This document shows positions 35,541 through 44,968 of a stretch of DNA of 64,000 nt, in pieces. Every line of letters starts with the position of its first letter. Within the stretch, counting starts at the first letter, position 1. Position numbers and translations under genes: made by a program. The notes beneath the pieces are model-generated. The model searched no databases. It had not been told where the DNA came from and saw only the letters and a list, made by a program, of their open reading frames with translations. This DNA is from Mucilaginibacter mali (GTDB taxonomy: Bacteria; Bacteroidota; Bacteroidia; Sphingobacteriales; Sphingobacteriaceae), in NCBI RefSeq assembly GCF_013283875.1, contig NZ_CP054139.1:3534001-3598000 (forward strand), read 5' to 3'.

Positions 35541-35765
35541 CGAAGCAATGGGCGGGTGGATCTACCCGTAAGCAAAGGTTAACACAATATAACATATTTT
35601 GCATGTTGAAGTATTTGTAAATATTTGATAATAAAATATTTACAAATAAAAAATATGATTTTTACCCAAAATAGTGTTAACCTTTTATCCAGCGAATGAA
35701 CAACCACACATATACATCTCATTCACAGCGTTTTATATGATTTTAAACCAGCAAAGCACTTAAGA

Positions 35766-38264
35766 TCACGATACCGACGACTGGTACTGATATTCCTGCG
35801 CGGTAAGCGTCAGTTGATGCAATTGCGCTGAAAGTTTTAAGAAATATTCGGACCGGGCGGTGGTAATTTGTCCATCGCGGTTCAGTTCCATTTCGGCCAT
35901 GCGGAAACTGCCGGCCAGTTCCTTTGCCCCCACCTGCGCGGTTCGGCCGGCTATGCGGTGCGCTATCAACGCGGTTTCTTCAGCATCCTGCTTTTCTAAA
36001 GCCCTGCCTAACAGCTTAATATCTTCCAGGCTATCATTCGCAAAGCGGGCCAATACTTTGGCCGTTTGCCCGGTATCGCCAAAGGTCATTTTTTCAATGG
36101 TGACCAAATCAAAGCCGGGTTTAGCAGTGTTATCGGGCAAATCCGCGCCGCCGTTTTTTATAAAGCGTAATAGTTCAGCCTCTTTAAAAGGCTTCATCAA
36201 TACGGCATCAAAACCTTGTTTCGAGATATAAAGTTGCTCGCCCGGCGTAGCCTGCGCGGTAAGCGCGAAGAGTTTAACATGTTTAGGTACCCGCTCGAGC
36301 AGGCGGCGGCATAATTCAACCCCGCTCATTTCGGGCATGCGGATATCCATCAGCACATAGTTCACCGCATCGTCCCAGGCAGCGCCCAGCACATCAATCG
36401 GCGAATTGAAACAATGATGGGCTATACCATTCCGCGTGAAAATATCGGCACAGATATCTACAATAAAAGGATCATCGTCAACCAACCATATCTTCCCTTC
36501 TATACCCGCATTGTTGTCAGCCAATTGTGGTTCCGGTCCGGCAACCGGCGCTTCGGCATTGGCATAGGTAAGGTGAAAGGTGAACCGGCTTCCTTTACCC
36601 AACTGGCTGCTTACTTCGATATCGCCACCCTGATGTTCTACCAGTTCGCGGCTGATGGCAAGGCCAAGCCCTGTGCCTACACGTTTGCCAGCTTGTTCAA
36701 ACTCGTTAAAAATGCGCGCCCTGTCCTGCACACTCAGGCCAATGCCGGTATCGGTAACACTAAAAGTATAATGCCTGCCATCCGGCACCCGTTTGTTATC
36801 TGCCTGCAGTGTTACACTCCCCTTTTCGGTAAATTTAATGGCGTTGCCCAACAAATTGTACAATACCTGTTTTAAGCGGAACGGATCGCCATTTACCCAG
36901 GTCTCGCTGATATTATTATTTACGATCAAAGCGAGTTGCTTATCCCCAGCCTGCGGGCCGATCACATTAATAACTTCGTCAATCACATCGGTAACCCTGA
37001 AAGGCTGATGCACAAAGTTGAATTTACCCGAAACTATCCGGTTGTAATCCAGCACCTCGTTAACTATTTGCATCAGGTGGGCCGATGACTGCGCTATCGC
37101 CTCCACATCCTTTTTTTGCGGATGCTGTTGCCTGTTTATCCGCTCGGAGTAGCCGATGATAGATTGCAGGGGCGTGCGCAACTCGTGGCTCATGTTAGAT
37201 AGGAACCTTTGCCGGGCGATGTTATGGTATTCGGCTTCTTCCTTAGCCTGCTCTATCTCTTTACGGTAGCGGTTAATGCGGGCAATATCCATTAAAATAA
37301 AGTACAGCAACAACAGCGTGATGGCCAGAAACACCAGCATAATTATGCTGATGCGCCGTATACTGCTATCAACAACGTTACGGGCCGCGCTGTTGTTCAG
37401 GGCAACTTGCGCAATGCCGTCTGCCTCAACTTGCCTTAGTATGGTTACTATCTGGCGCATTACCTGTGCCCCCGAACGTATCAGTATGGCTTCCCTATCC
37501 ACAAACCGGGCGCTTTTCTCTTCCTGGCCGGCCTGTACCAATTGTATGGCTTTATCCAGTTCGCTGATCAGGCTGTCTTTTATGGCTTTGCGGATGGTAT
37601 CGCGCGTTACTTTTAATTCCTCGTTTACTACGCTATAGGGTGTATTATCCCTTTTAACGGGTTGCTTTTTCCCAAATAGCCTGTTAAAAAAGCCTTTAGG
37701 TTTAGCTTCTTCGGAAGAGGGTGCATCATCAGGATAAAAAGTAGTGGTGGATGTTTTTTTCACCGTAGATGTTACCATACTATCCGCATCGGCAGATTTT
37801 GTATCCACAATATTATTAAGCGATTGTATCTGCGCCGAGAACGAACTGTTATTCACCAGCCGCTCGCGCACTTTTAAATAATCAATGTAGATCTTGTCCC
37901 TGTCCAGCAATAACTTTTGCAGGGTTTTAAGGCGCTTTACCTGTTTAGGTTTATCGGCATACAGGTACTTAAGGGTATCTATCTTTTTGCCCAGTCTTTT
38001 GGTCTCGCCCGAGAAAACATCGTAACGGTATGGATCGTTCAGATCGCGCGCGCTTTGTGCCTGGTCTATACGCGATACATCCCGGGAAATTTCGTTAATG
38101 AGGCGCAGCTTATCATCGGGTGCCGATACGTTCTCGAACGCGGTAAGCATGGCCCTGAACGTATCGCGGCTGATCACCCATGCCATCAGCAAAGCCATGC
38201 AGGCCAGCAAGGCGGCAATAACGATTTTACCTTTAACTGATGTGAAGAAGTTATTTACGCGCAA
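35766..38264 (-). CDS. Hybrid sensor histidine kinase with receiver and HPt domains
   Basis: 832 aa. Membrane helix 1 (GKIVIAALLACMALLMAWVI), a roughly 270-residue periplasmic helical sensor, helix 2 (ISIIMLVFLAITLLLLYFIL), HisKA with phospho-His360 (SNMSHELRTPLQSIIGYSER), HATPase (QVLYNLLGNAIKF, DTGIGLS, GTGLGLAISRE), a receiver with Asp640 (VLMDIRMPEMSG) and a C-terminal HPt domain with His769 (ALIAHRIAGRTAQVG). The full His-Asp-His relay is therefore on one chain and can pass phosphate to a separate regulator, most plausibly the convergent sigma-54 regulator. Signal unknown. Confidence 0.92.
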   Translation of the reverse strand: MRVNNFFTSVKGKIVIAALLACMALLMAWVISRDTFRAMLTAFENVSAPDDKLRLINEISRDVSRIDQAQSARDLNDPYRYDVFSGETKRLGKKIDTLKYLYADKPKQVKRLKTLQKLLLDRDKIYIDYLKVRERLVNNSSFSAQIQSLNNIVDTKSADADSMVTSTVKKTSTTTFYPDDAPSSEEAKPKGFFNRLFGKKQPVKRDNTPYSVVNEELKVTRDTIRKAIKDSLISELDKAIQLVQAGQEEKSARFVDREAILIRSGAQVMRQIVTILRQVEADGIAQVALNNSAARNVVDSSIRRISIIMLVFLAITLLLLYFILMDIARINRYRKEIEQAKEEAEYHNIARQRFLSNMSHELRTPLQSIIGYSERINRQQHPQKKDVEAIAQSSAHLMQIVNEVLDYNRIVSGKFNFVHQPFRVTDVIDEVINVIGPQAGDKQLALIVNNNISETWVNGDPFRLKQVLYNLLGNAIKFTEKGSVTLQADNKRVPDGRHYTFSVTDTGIGLSVQDRARIFNEFEQAGKRVGTGLGLAISRELVEHQGGDIEVSSQLGKGSRFTFHLTYANAEAPVAGPEPQLADNNAGIEGKIWLVDDDPFIVDICADIFTRNGIAHHCFNSPIDVLGAAWDDAVNYVLMDIRMPEMSGVELCRRLLERVPKHVKLFALTAQATPGEQLYISKQGFDAVLMKPFKEAELLRFIKNGGADLPDNTAKPGFDLVTIEKMTFGDTGQTAKVLARFANDSLEDIKLLGRALEKQDAEETALIAHRIAGRTAQVGAKELAGSFRMAEMELNRDGQITTARSEYFLKLSAQLHQLTLTAQEYQYQSSVS

Positions 38265-38419
38265 AATGTATTTCCCTTTCCTACCGCAGCAGACTGTTTT
38301 GAAACACTAAAAAAGCGTATTTGTTTTATTAAAATAGGCTGCCAGTTGGTATCTTGTTGCCTTGATAAACTAAATCCGGATCTAATTAACAGACGATAGC
38401 AATTTGCCCGAAAACCCTT

Positions 38420-39532
38420 ATGACAACCGAAAATTTAAGGAATAACAACTTTGACCTGCTGCGCTTTCTTTTGGCAACGCTGGTGATATTTAGCCATTGC
38501 TATGTAATTTACTACGGTAAACTGTTTGATATTGAACCGGGCATGATACTTACCCGCAACCAGACAGATCTGGGCGGCATAGCGGTAGATTTCTTTTTTA
38601 TCATCAGCGGCTTTTTGATATTGCAGAGCTATTTATACAGCGGCGGGATATTCAAATACCTTAAAAAACGGTTCCTGCGCATCTACCCCGGCTATTTTGT
38701 GGCCTTTGTACTAAGCATATTGCTGTTTGGTCCGCTGGGCACCCTGCCCGATCATTCGATGGCGAGCCTTAAGCACTATTTTGTAACGATTGATAAAAAG
38801 CTGCTCCTCCTTAATATTTTCACACTGCAAAAACCGGTTGGCGGGCAATGCTTTACCTGGCTGCCCCTGAAGGCCCAGTTAAACGAATCGCTATGGACGA
38901 TAGAGTACGAATTTATTTGCTATTTACTATTGCCCCTGCTGTTGTTCCGATGGCTTATCGGCAAAAAGTGGCCTATTGTCGCCTCGTTTATTGTGATCTA
39001 TGTGGCTGTGATATTACAACACTTTTTTCCATCGGCAGTTACCGAAAAACATTTCCCCGTTGCTTTACTATATGTGGTCGACCCGGTGCTGATCCCCAGG
39101 CTTATGGTATACTTCCTTGCCGGGGCCTGTTTTTATTTATATAAAGAAAAAATCAGGCGCGTTGATAGCATAGCGCTTATTGCATTTGTAATAACGGTAA
39201 TTAGCTGCGTTTGGATAAAAGCTATCGACCTGGTTTTGCCTTTTACGGGTACTTACCTGGTATTTTACCTGGCGTTTCATCCCCGTATCAAATTCCATTC
39301 GTTTGCCAAAAAAGGCGACCTTTCTTACGGGATGTACCTGTATGCATGGCCTGTTCAGCAATTGCTTACCTACTTTCTGTACAAACACCTTAGCCCGGTG
39401 CGGCTGTTTGTGCTGGCGGTACCGCTAACCTACCTGCTGGCCTGGCTTAGCTGGCATTGCGTTGAAAAAGTATTCCTGCAATTTAAAAACAGGCGTGTTG
39501 CCCCTAAAGCCGCGGTTTTAAACCATCCATAA
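38420..39532 (+). CDS. Acyltransferase 3 family membrane protein
   Basis: 370 aa with about ten membrane helices. The family landmarks are NFDLLRFLLATLVIFSHCYV near the N-terminus (with the catalytic-region His), DFFFIISGFLI, RFLRIYPGYF and YGMYLYAWPVQQLL. Members transfer acyl groups to sugars or lipids at the envelope; the substrate here is not deducible. No glycan gene cluster surrounds it. It ends 24 bases before hemW. Confidence 0.88.
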   Translation: MTTENLRNNNFDLLRFLLATLVIFSHCYVIYYGKLFDIEPGMILTRNQTDLGGIAVDFFFIISGFLILQSYLYSGGIFKYLKKRFLRIYPGYFVAFVLSILLFGPLGTLPDHSMASLKHYFVTIDKKLLLLNIFTLQKPVGGQCFTWLPLKAQLNESLWTIEYEFICYLLLPLLLFRWLIGKKWPIVASFIVIYVAVILQHFFPSAVTEKHFPVALLYVVDPVLIPRLMVYFLAGACFYLYKEKIRRVDSIALIAFVITVISCVWIKAIDLVLPFTGTYLVFYLAFHPRIKFHSFAKKGDLSYGMYLYAWPVQQLLTYFLYKHLSPVRLFVLAVPLTYLLAWLSWHCVEKVFLQFKNRRVAPKAAVLNHP

Positions 39533-39556
39533 GTACATAATTGTATCTTTGCCGCC

Positions 39557-40687
39557 GTGGCCGGTATTTATATCCATATCCCTTTTTGCAAGCAGGCTTG
39601 CCATTATTGCGATTTCCATTTCAGCACATCGCTAAAATACCGTGATGAGATGGTGCAGGCGCTGATAAAAGAGATTGCCCTGCAAAAGGATTATCTTAAT
39701 AGCGAAACTATCCATACCATTTACTTTGGCGGCGGCACGCCATCCTTACTGAATGCAGGCGAGATCAATACCATTATCGATACCATCAGCAGCCTGCATA
39801 CCGTTGCCGCCGATGCCGAGATCACCCTGGAAGCCAATCCCGACGACCTGCATCGCGAGGCCATACAGGCTTTGCGCCAAACCCCCGTTAACCGCTTTAG
39901 CATTGGCATACAATCTTTTTTTGATGAGGACCTGCTATGGATGAACCGCGCACACCACGCGCAGGAAGCAGAAGCATCGGTAAAGCGCGCGCAGGATGCC
40001 GGCTTTGAGAACATTACCGCCGACCTGATCTATGGCTATCCCTTGCTTACCGACGCCAAATGGCAGCATAACATAGCTACCATGCTGGGGCTGGATGTGC
40101 CACATATATCAGCCTATTCGCTTACCGTTGAACCGCGCACCGCTTTGGCCAAATTCATCAAAAGCAAAAAGCAGCCGCCTGTTAGCGATAAGCAAAGCGC
40201 CGATCAGTTTATTATCCTGATGGATACCTTGCAGCAAAAAGGATTTGAGCATTACGAGATCTCTAATTTTGCCAAACCGGGGCATTACTCGCGCCATAAT
40301 ACCAATTACTGGCGTGGGGTAAAGTACGCGGGCATCGGCCCATCGGCACATAGTTTTAACGGCGATACCCGGCAGTGGAATATCGCTAACAATGCCAAAT
40401 ATTTAGAAGGCATCAGCACAGGTACCATCCCCGCCGAGACCGAGCTACTTACCGAAGAGAACCGCCTGAACGAATACATCATGACATCGCTGCGCACCAT
40501 GTGGGGCCTCGACCTGCAAAAGCTGGAAGCCATAGCGGCAGGCACCAAACCCATGTTGTTAAAAGAGGCTACCCTTTTTTTAGAAAAAGGCTGGTTGCTG
40601 CGCGATGGGGATACGTTGATCCTTACACAAGAAGGGAAGTTGTATGCGGATCATGTGGCGGGGGAGTTGTTCTTTGACCATGATTAA
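39557..40687 (+). CDS. hemW: HemW, radical SAM heme chaperone
   Basis: 376 aa with GTG start. Radical SAM cluster motif CKQACHYC at residues 11-18 and YFGGGTPSLL are visible, with the C-terminal HemN-type domain (TEENRLNEYIMTSLRTMWGL). HemW resembles coproporphyrinogen III oxidase HemN but inserts heme into proteins. The assignment to HemW over HemN comes from the short N-terminus and the CX3CX2C spacing in HIPFC context. Another tetrapyrrole gene, hemD, lies 8 kb away. Confidence 0.88.
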   Translation: MAGIYIHIPFCKQACHYCDFHFSTSLKYRDEMVQALIKEIALQKDYLNSETIHTIYFGGGTPSLLNAGEINTIIDTISSLHTVAADAEITLEANPDDLHREAIQALRQTPVNRFSIGIQSFFDEDLLWMNRAHHAQEAEASVKRAQDAGFENITADLIYGYPLLTDAKWQHNIATMLGLDVPHISAYSLTVEPRTALAKFIKSKKQPPVSDKQSADQFIILMDTLQQKGFEHYEISNFAKPGHYSRHNTNYWRGVKYAGIGPSAHSFNGDTRQWNIANNAKYLEGISTGTIPAETELLTEENRLNEYIMTSLRTMWGLDLQKLEAIAAGTKPMLLKEATLFLEKGWLLRDGDTLILTQEGKLYADHVAGELFFDHD

Positions 40688-40717
40688 AGGATTTAAAGAC
40701 TGACAGGATAGCCACTA

Positions 40718-41248
40718 TCATTGATCGTGCTTTTGCTTCTGGCCATAATAATTATCAATCATGGCCCAATAGTCATCCGAGGTTGAAACACCATAATCAA
40801 CTTGTGGTTCTTTATTGCCATCACATAAAATACTGCCCACTATATTATCATCTTTGGTACAATCTATATTAACTTTCCTACCGTTCGCTAAAACAACCGT
40901 AACAACCTGTTTATGAGTTATGGTAGTTTTTAGCCATGGGTTCTTTTTTAATGAATCTATCACCTGGCTCATATATTCATCAAAATCGCCCATCATTTCA
41001 TTAGCCCCCGAATCCTCACCCTCCTTTTCAACCATTGCATCAAACTCTTTTTGTGTGGGCATAAAAAACACCATCTGCTCACCGCGCACTACAAGCGTAT
41101 CTTTAGATTGCTCCCTTTTTAAGGGGACATATTCGGTTTTTTGATGCTTTTTGGCAACAGACGCAACAGGCACTTTTTGCGATGCGAAATAGTCGATGAG
41201 CAACAGTATGGCGATAAAAATAAAGGCTATTATTATGGTGCGTTTCAT
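40718..41248 (-). CDS. Membrane-anchored hypothetical protein
   Basis: 176 aa with one N-terminal helix (IIIAFIFIAILLLIDYFA) and a polar domain that is probably periplasmic: VRGEQMVFFMPTQKEFDAMV, WLKTTITHKQVVTVVLANGR and KVNIDCTKDDNIVGSILCDG with two cysteines. I do not recognise the family. It starts 3 bases after the pullulanase stop on the same strand, so it may be co-transcribed. Confidence 0.65.
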   Translation of the reverse strand: MKRTIIIAFIFIAILLLIDYFASQKVPVASVAKKHQKTEYVPLKREQSKDTLVVRGEQMVFFMPTQKEFDAMVEKEGEDSGANEMMGDFDEYMSQVIDSLKKNPWLKTTITHKQVVTVVLANGRKVNIDCTKDDNIVGSILCDGNKEPQVDYGVSTSDDYWAMIDNYYGQKQKHDQ

Positions 41249-41251
41249 AAA

Positions 41252-43243
41252 CTATTTTTCGAATAATATATATAATGCAGTACCCTTCATCTCTAAAACA
41301 TCTGCATCAAAAGCAGCTTTTGCTTCTTCGTTAACCTGGCTACCCTTAACAGCCATCACCCAGTTGCCTTTAGGTATCTTTACGCCCTTGCCTTTGGTAT
41401 CGCCGTTGATGAGTACCAGGATGTTCTTCCACTTATCGCCATTGGCATGATCTTTCAGTTGGTAGCCAATCACCATCGGGTCGCCGGTATCTATAAACTC
41501 CAGGTGCTGGCGGATCATAGCTGCCGATGGCATCCGGAATGCCGGGTGGTTTTTACGCAGCGCTATCATTTGCTGATAATAATTAAACACCGCTTTATAG
41601 CGCGATTTTCGGCTCCAGTTCAACTCGTTAATGCTATCGGGCGAGTTGTAGCTGTTTCCTACAAGGTTTTTGGTGCGCAGCATCTCTTCGCCCGCATGCA
41701 GAAAGGTTACACCCTGCGATGTGAGTACGATGCCATTGGCCAGCTCGTCCATTTTTATCAGGTCGGCTTCAGATGCGGTGGGGTTAGATAAACGCAGCCT
41801 GTCGAATAGCGTAGGATCATCATGACAGGATACATAGCAGATACTTTGGTAAGGCTCCTTAGCCCATGGCGCTTTTGAATAGTTAACCAGTTTATAATTG
41901 ATCTGCGGGTGCTGCACCGCGCCAACGATACCGAATTTCACGCTTTCGGCCGTATTTGGCGCGCCGCTTACAAAGCCTTTTTGTTTTACATCGTTAAAAG
42001 GGCCGCGCAGACCGTCGCGCATATCGTCGCCAAAGGCGGCTATTTTATCCAGTTTCAGGGTGTTCTTTTTCACGGCACGTAATTCTTCAGGCAGGGGGCT
42101 TGCACCTACTGTCCAACCCTCGCCATATAGGAAAATAGTCGGGTCAACCTTGTGCAGCGCGGCGCTTATTTGGTTCATAGTCTCCATATCGTGTACACCC
42201 ATCAGGTCGAACCGGAAACCATCTAAATGGTACTCTTTAGCCCAATACACCACCGACTCGATCATGAACTTACGCACCATGGCGTTCTCGCTGGCCGTCT
42301 CGTTACCGCAGGCCGTAGCGTTAGCGTAGCTGCCATCGGCATTGTGGCGGTAAAAATAGCCCGGTACCGCCTGGGTAAAGTTCGAGTGGTCAACATCGGC
42401 GGTATGGTTGTACACCACGTCCAATATCACCCGCAAGCCCTTACGGTGTATGGCCTGCACCATCTGTTTAAATTCGCGGATACGCACCTGCCCGTTATAC
42501 GCATCGGTAGCGTAGCTGCCCTCGGGCACATTATAGTTCAGCGGGTCATAACCCCAGTTGTATTGCGGCGCGTTCTTACTTTCATCAACCGAATTATAAT
42601 CGAACGATGGCAACAGGTGCACGTGCGTTACACCCAATTGTTTAATATGATCAAGCCCGGTAGCCTCGCCTTGTGGGCTTTTGGTGCCGCTCTCCGTCAA
42701 GCCCAAAAACTTTCCTTTATGTTTAATACCAGAGTTGGCGGCGATAGAAGCATCACGCACGTGCAGTTCGTAGATGATGATATCGGTAAAATTCTTCTGC
42801 ACAGGCTTTTTATCGGCTACCCAACCGGCCGGATCAGTGGCCGCCAGGTTAACTACCATACCGCGCTTGCCGTTAACGCCTACTGCTTTGGCATACATAT
42901 CCGGGGATTCCAGCAGCCATTTGCCATCTACCTGCGTTTGGATGGTGTAGTATTTGTTTTGGATATCGCCCTTGATAACCGTTTGCCAGGTGCCATTAAC
43001 GCCCTTAGCCATATCGATAGTTTTTAACGCCTTGCCGCCATCGCCTTTTGCATATAGCCGCAATTTAACAGTGCCTGCCGTTGGCGCCCATATTTTGAAA
43101 CGGGTTTGGGCAGCCGTGTAGCTTACCCCCAGATCGGTACCGCTATAAGCCGGCAAGGCAGCCATATCATGCTGCGGGCGAAACGAAAACAAAGAAAGCG
43201 CCATTATTAAACACAACGATATTTTATAGCGTGAAAGTAACAT
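41252..43243 (-). CDS. pulA: Type I pullulanase
   Basis: Hydrolyses alpha-1,6 branches of pullulan, glycogen or starch. 663 aa with a signal peptide (LCLIMALSLFSFRP), a CBM48-like N-terminal domain (TRFKIWAPTAGTVKLRLYAK), and a GH13 barrel with the pullulanase motif YNWGYDP and conserved regions DVVYNH, GFRFDLMG (nucleophile Asp), LYGEGW (acid Glu) and SCHDDPT. The signal suggests an exported enzyme. Near GH31 and uxaC genes, it points to glycan use. Confidence 0.93.
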   Translation of the reverse strand: MLLSRYKISLCLIMALSLFSFRPQHDMAALPAYSGTDLGVSYTAAQTRFKIWAPTAGTVKLRLYAKGDGGKALKTIDMAKGVNGTWQTVIKGDIQNKYYTIQTQVDGKWLLESPDMYAKAVGVNGKRGMVVNLAATDPAGWVADKKPVQKNFTDIIIYELHVRDASIAANSGIKHKGKFLGLTESGTKSPQGEATGLDHIKQLGVTHVHLLPSFDYNSVDESKNAPQYNWGYDPLNYNVPEGSYATDAYNGQVRIREFKQMVQAIHRKGLRVILDVVYNHTADVDHSNFTQAVPGYFYRHNADGSYANATACGNETASENAMVRKFMIESVVYWAKEYHLDGFRFDLMGVHDMETMNQISAALHKVDPTIFLYGEGWTVGASPLPEELRAVKKNTLKLDKIAAFGDDMRDGLRGPFNDVKQKGFVSGAPNTAESVKFGIVGAVQHPQINYKLVNYSKAPWAKEPYQSICYVSCHDDPTLFDRLRLSNPTASEADLIKMDELANGIVLTSQGVTFLHAGEEMLRTKNLVGNSYNSPDSINELNWSRKSRYKAVFNYYQQMIALRKNHPAFRMPSAAMIRQHLEFIDTGDPMVIGYQLKDHANGDKWKNILVLINGDTKGKGVKIPKGNWVMAVKGSQVNEEAKAAFDADVLEMKGTALYILFEK

Positions 43244-43281
43244 GTCTGAATAGATTGGTTTGATAAGCTAATTTACATGTT

Positions 43282-43366
43282 GATTACACCGATTTGAGAA
43301 TGATTTCACAGATTTTTCTTCTTATAATTTCTTCATCGGTGAAATCATTCTTAAATCGGCGCAATC
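43282..43366. repeat. GATTTCACNGAT inverted repeat, family D copy 1
   Basis: The arms 43282-43313 and 43335-43366 match in about 28 of 32 positions around GAATGATTTCACAGAT. The same words occur at 63187-63236 and, notably, inside the topoisomerase coding region near 60311-60344. It sits between pulA and thrC. Confidence 0.75.
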
Positions 43367-43511
43367 TCACTATAATTTATAGTAATAACCTATTAAAAAA
43401 TATCGTGCACACTTTCTGTAAAATTGGTGTTATTTATATCAAAAAGCTATTTTTTATTGTCTAAGATTGCCAATAATTATAAGCCCATTATTAATATAAT
43501 TAATACCAGCC

Positions 43512-44720
43512 ATGCTAACCGTCGCTACCCCGCACCCTACTGTTATCCCCGAAACAGGATCATTGATCACCCATTTACGCTGCCCCGAATGTGGCAAAAC
43601 CTATGTGGCGACGGCGGTGCAAACGGTATGTAATAACGGCACCTGCAACTCATCGCTTTTTGCGGAATATAAACTGGACGGAACAATTTCCAAAGAAATG
43701 CTAACCGGCAGGCCGGCTAACATGTGGCGCTACCGCGAGTTAATGCCGGTGATTGATACCGGGAACATTGTTACCCTTGGCGAGGGCTTCACGCCTATCC
43801 TGCCCCTGCAAAACCTGCAACATATAGCAGGCGATATCAACGTTTTTATCAAAGATGAAGCGGGCAACCCAACCGGCTCGTTCAAAGCACGGGGAATTGG
43901 CGCGGCCGTATCAAAGGCTAAAGAATTAGGCATAGACACCATTGTCACACCAACAGCAGGCAATGCGGGTGGCGCGCTGGCAGCCTATGCGGCTAAAGCT
44001 GGGATTAAAGCGATAGTTTACATGCCGAAACTCACCCCCAAGCTATTTAAAGATGAATGCCGCCTGTATGGAGCTACCCTGGTAGAAATTGACGGTAGCA
44101 TTAGCGATTGCGGTAAACTGGCCAACGAGGAAGCGCTGCAGAACGGCTGGTTCCAGGTATCTACCCTTAAAGAACCTTACCGCCTTGAAGGCAAAAAAAC
44201 CATGGGCTACGAAATTGCCGAACAGTTTAACTGGCAACTACCCGATGTGGTACTATACCCCACCGGCGGCGGTACCGGCTTGCTGGGCATATGGAAAGCC
44301 TTTGACGAGATGGAACGCATGGGTTGGATAGACAGCCATCGCCCAAGGATGGTAGCCGTACAGTCGGACAGTTGCAACGGCATTGTTAAAGCTTTTCACC
44401 GCGAGCACAGCGTATCCGAATTTACCGATGGCGGCTTCACCATAGCCAACGGCCTGCGCGTGCCCAAACCTTATGCCGATAAGTTAATACTAAAGGTACT
44501 GCGCGAAAGCCAGGGCAACGCCCTCAGCGTAAGCGATGCCGATATGGAAGCAGCTCTGAAAGAAATAGCCCGCAACGAAGGCATGCTGATAGCCCCCGAA
44601 GGCGCCGCCCTGTGGCATGCCTTTAAGCAATTAAAAGCCAGCAACTGGCTGCACGATGGCGAGACCGTGTTGTTACTCAACACCGGCAGCGGGTATAAAT
44701 ATTTGGAGAACCTATCCTGA
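43512..44720 (+). CDS. thrC: Threonine synthase
   Basis: Converts O-phosphohomoserine to threonine with pyridoxal phosphate. 402 aa with an N-terminal zinc-ribbon-like segment (CPECGKTYVATAVQTVC), the PLP lysine in GSFKARG, PTAGNAGGALAAYAAKAGIK, and the phosphate-binding glycine loop YPTGGGTGLLGI. The remaining sequence, including NGLRVPKPYADKLI, matches threonine synthase better than cystathionine-type enzymes. Alone, not in a thrABC operon here. Confidence 0.92.
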   Translation: MLTVATPHPTVIPETGSLITHLRCPECGKTYVATAVQTVCNNGTCNSSLFAEYKLDGTISKEMLTGRPANMWRYRELMPVIDTGNIVTLGEGFTPILPLQNLQHIAGDINVFIKDEAGNPTGSFKARGIGAAVSKAKELGIDTIVTPTAGNAGGALAAYAAKAGIKAIVYMPKLTPKLFKDECRLYGATLVEIDGSISDCGKLANEEALQNGWFQVSTLKEPYRLEGKKTMGYEIAEQFNWQLPDVVLYPTGGGTGLLGIWKAFDEMERMGWIDSHRPRMVAVQSDSCNGIVKAFHREHSVSEFTDGGFTIANGLRVPKPYADKLILKVLRESQGNALSVSDADMEAALKEIARNEGMLIAPEGAALWHAFKQLKASNWLHDGETVLLLNTGSGYKYLENLS

Positions 44721-44737
44721 AGTGTGATAATGTGGCA

Positions 44738-44865
44738 ATTTAACCACAAAGGCACAAAGATTTTTCACCAAGGGCACAAAGGCTTTGATAACTTATTAAG
44801 TAAAAAAGCTTTGTGCCCTTTGTGTTAATAAACAGTATGCTTCTTTGTGTACTTTGTGGTTAAAT
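44738..44865. repeat. ACCACAAAGGCACAAAG nested palindrome, family C copy 1
   Basis: Outer arms (44738-44759 and 44843-44865) share ATTTAACCACAAAG; inner arms contain AAGGGCACAAAGG and its complement (44767-44787 and 44805-44824). A second copy is at 63122-63175. It fills most of the thrC-cupin gap. Confidence 0.75.
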
Positions 44866-44968
44866 CGCCGTTAACACGCCCCCAACAAACTGTCATCTCC
44901 ATATCAAAAACAATATCCCGGTTTTGATGATTTTATAATCGGCTATATTTTTGCCATGTTAATTTAAT

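Noticed and set aside
42227..43027. Long open frame opposite the pullulanase gene
   Set aside because: Antisense to a clear GH13 enzyme; no family similarity and no upstream signal.
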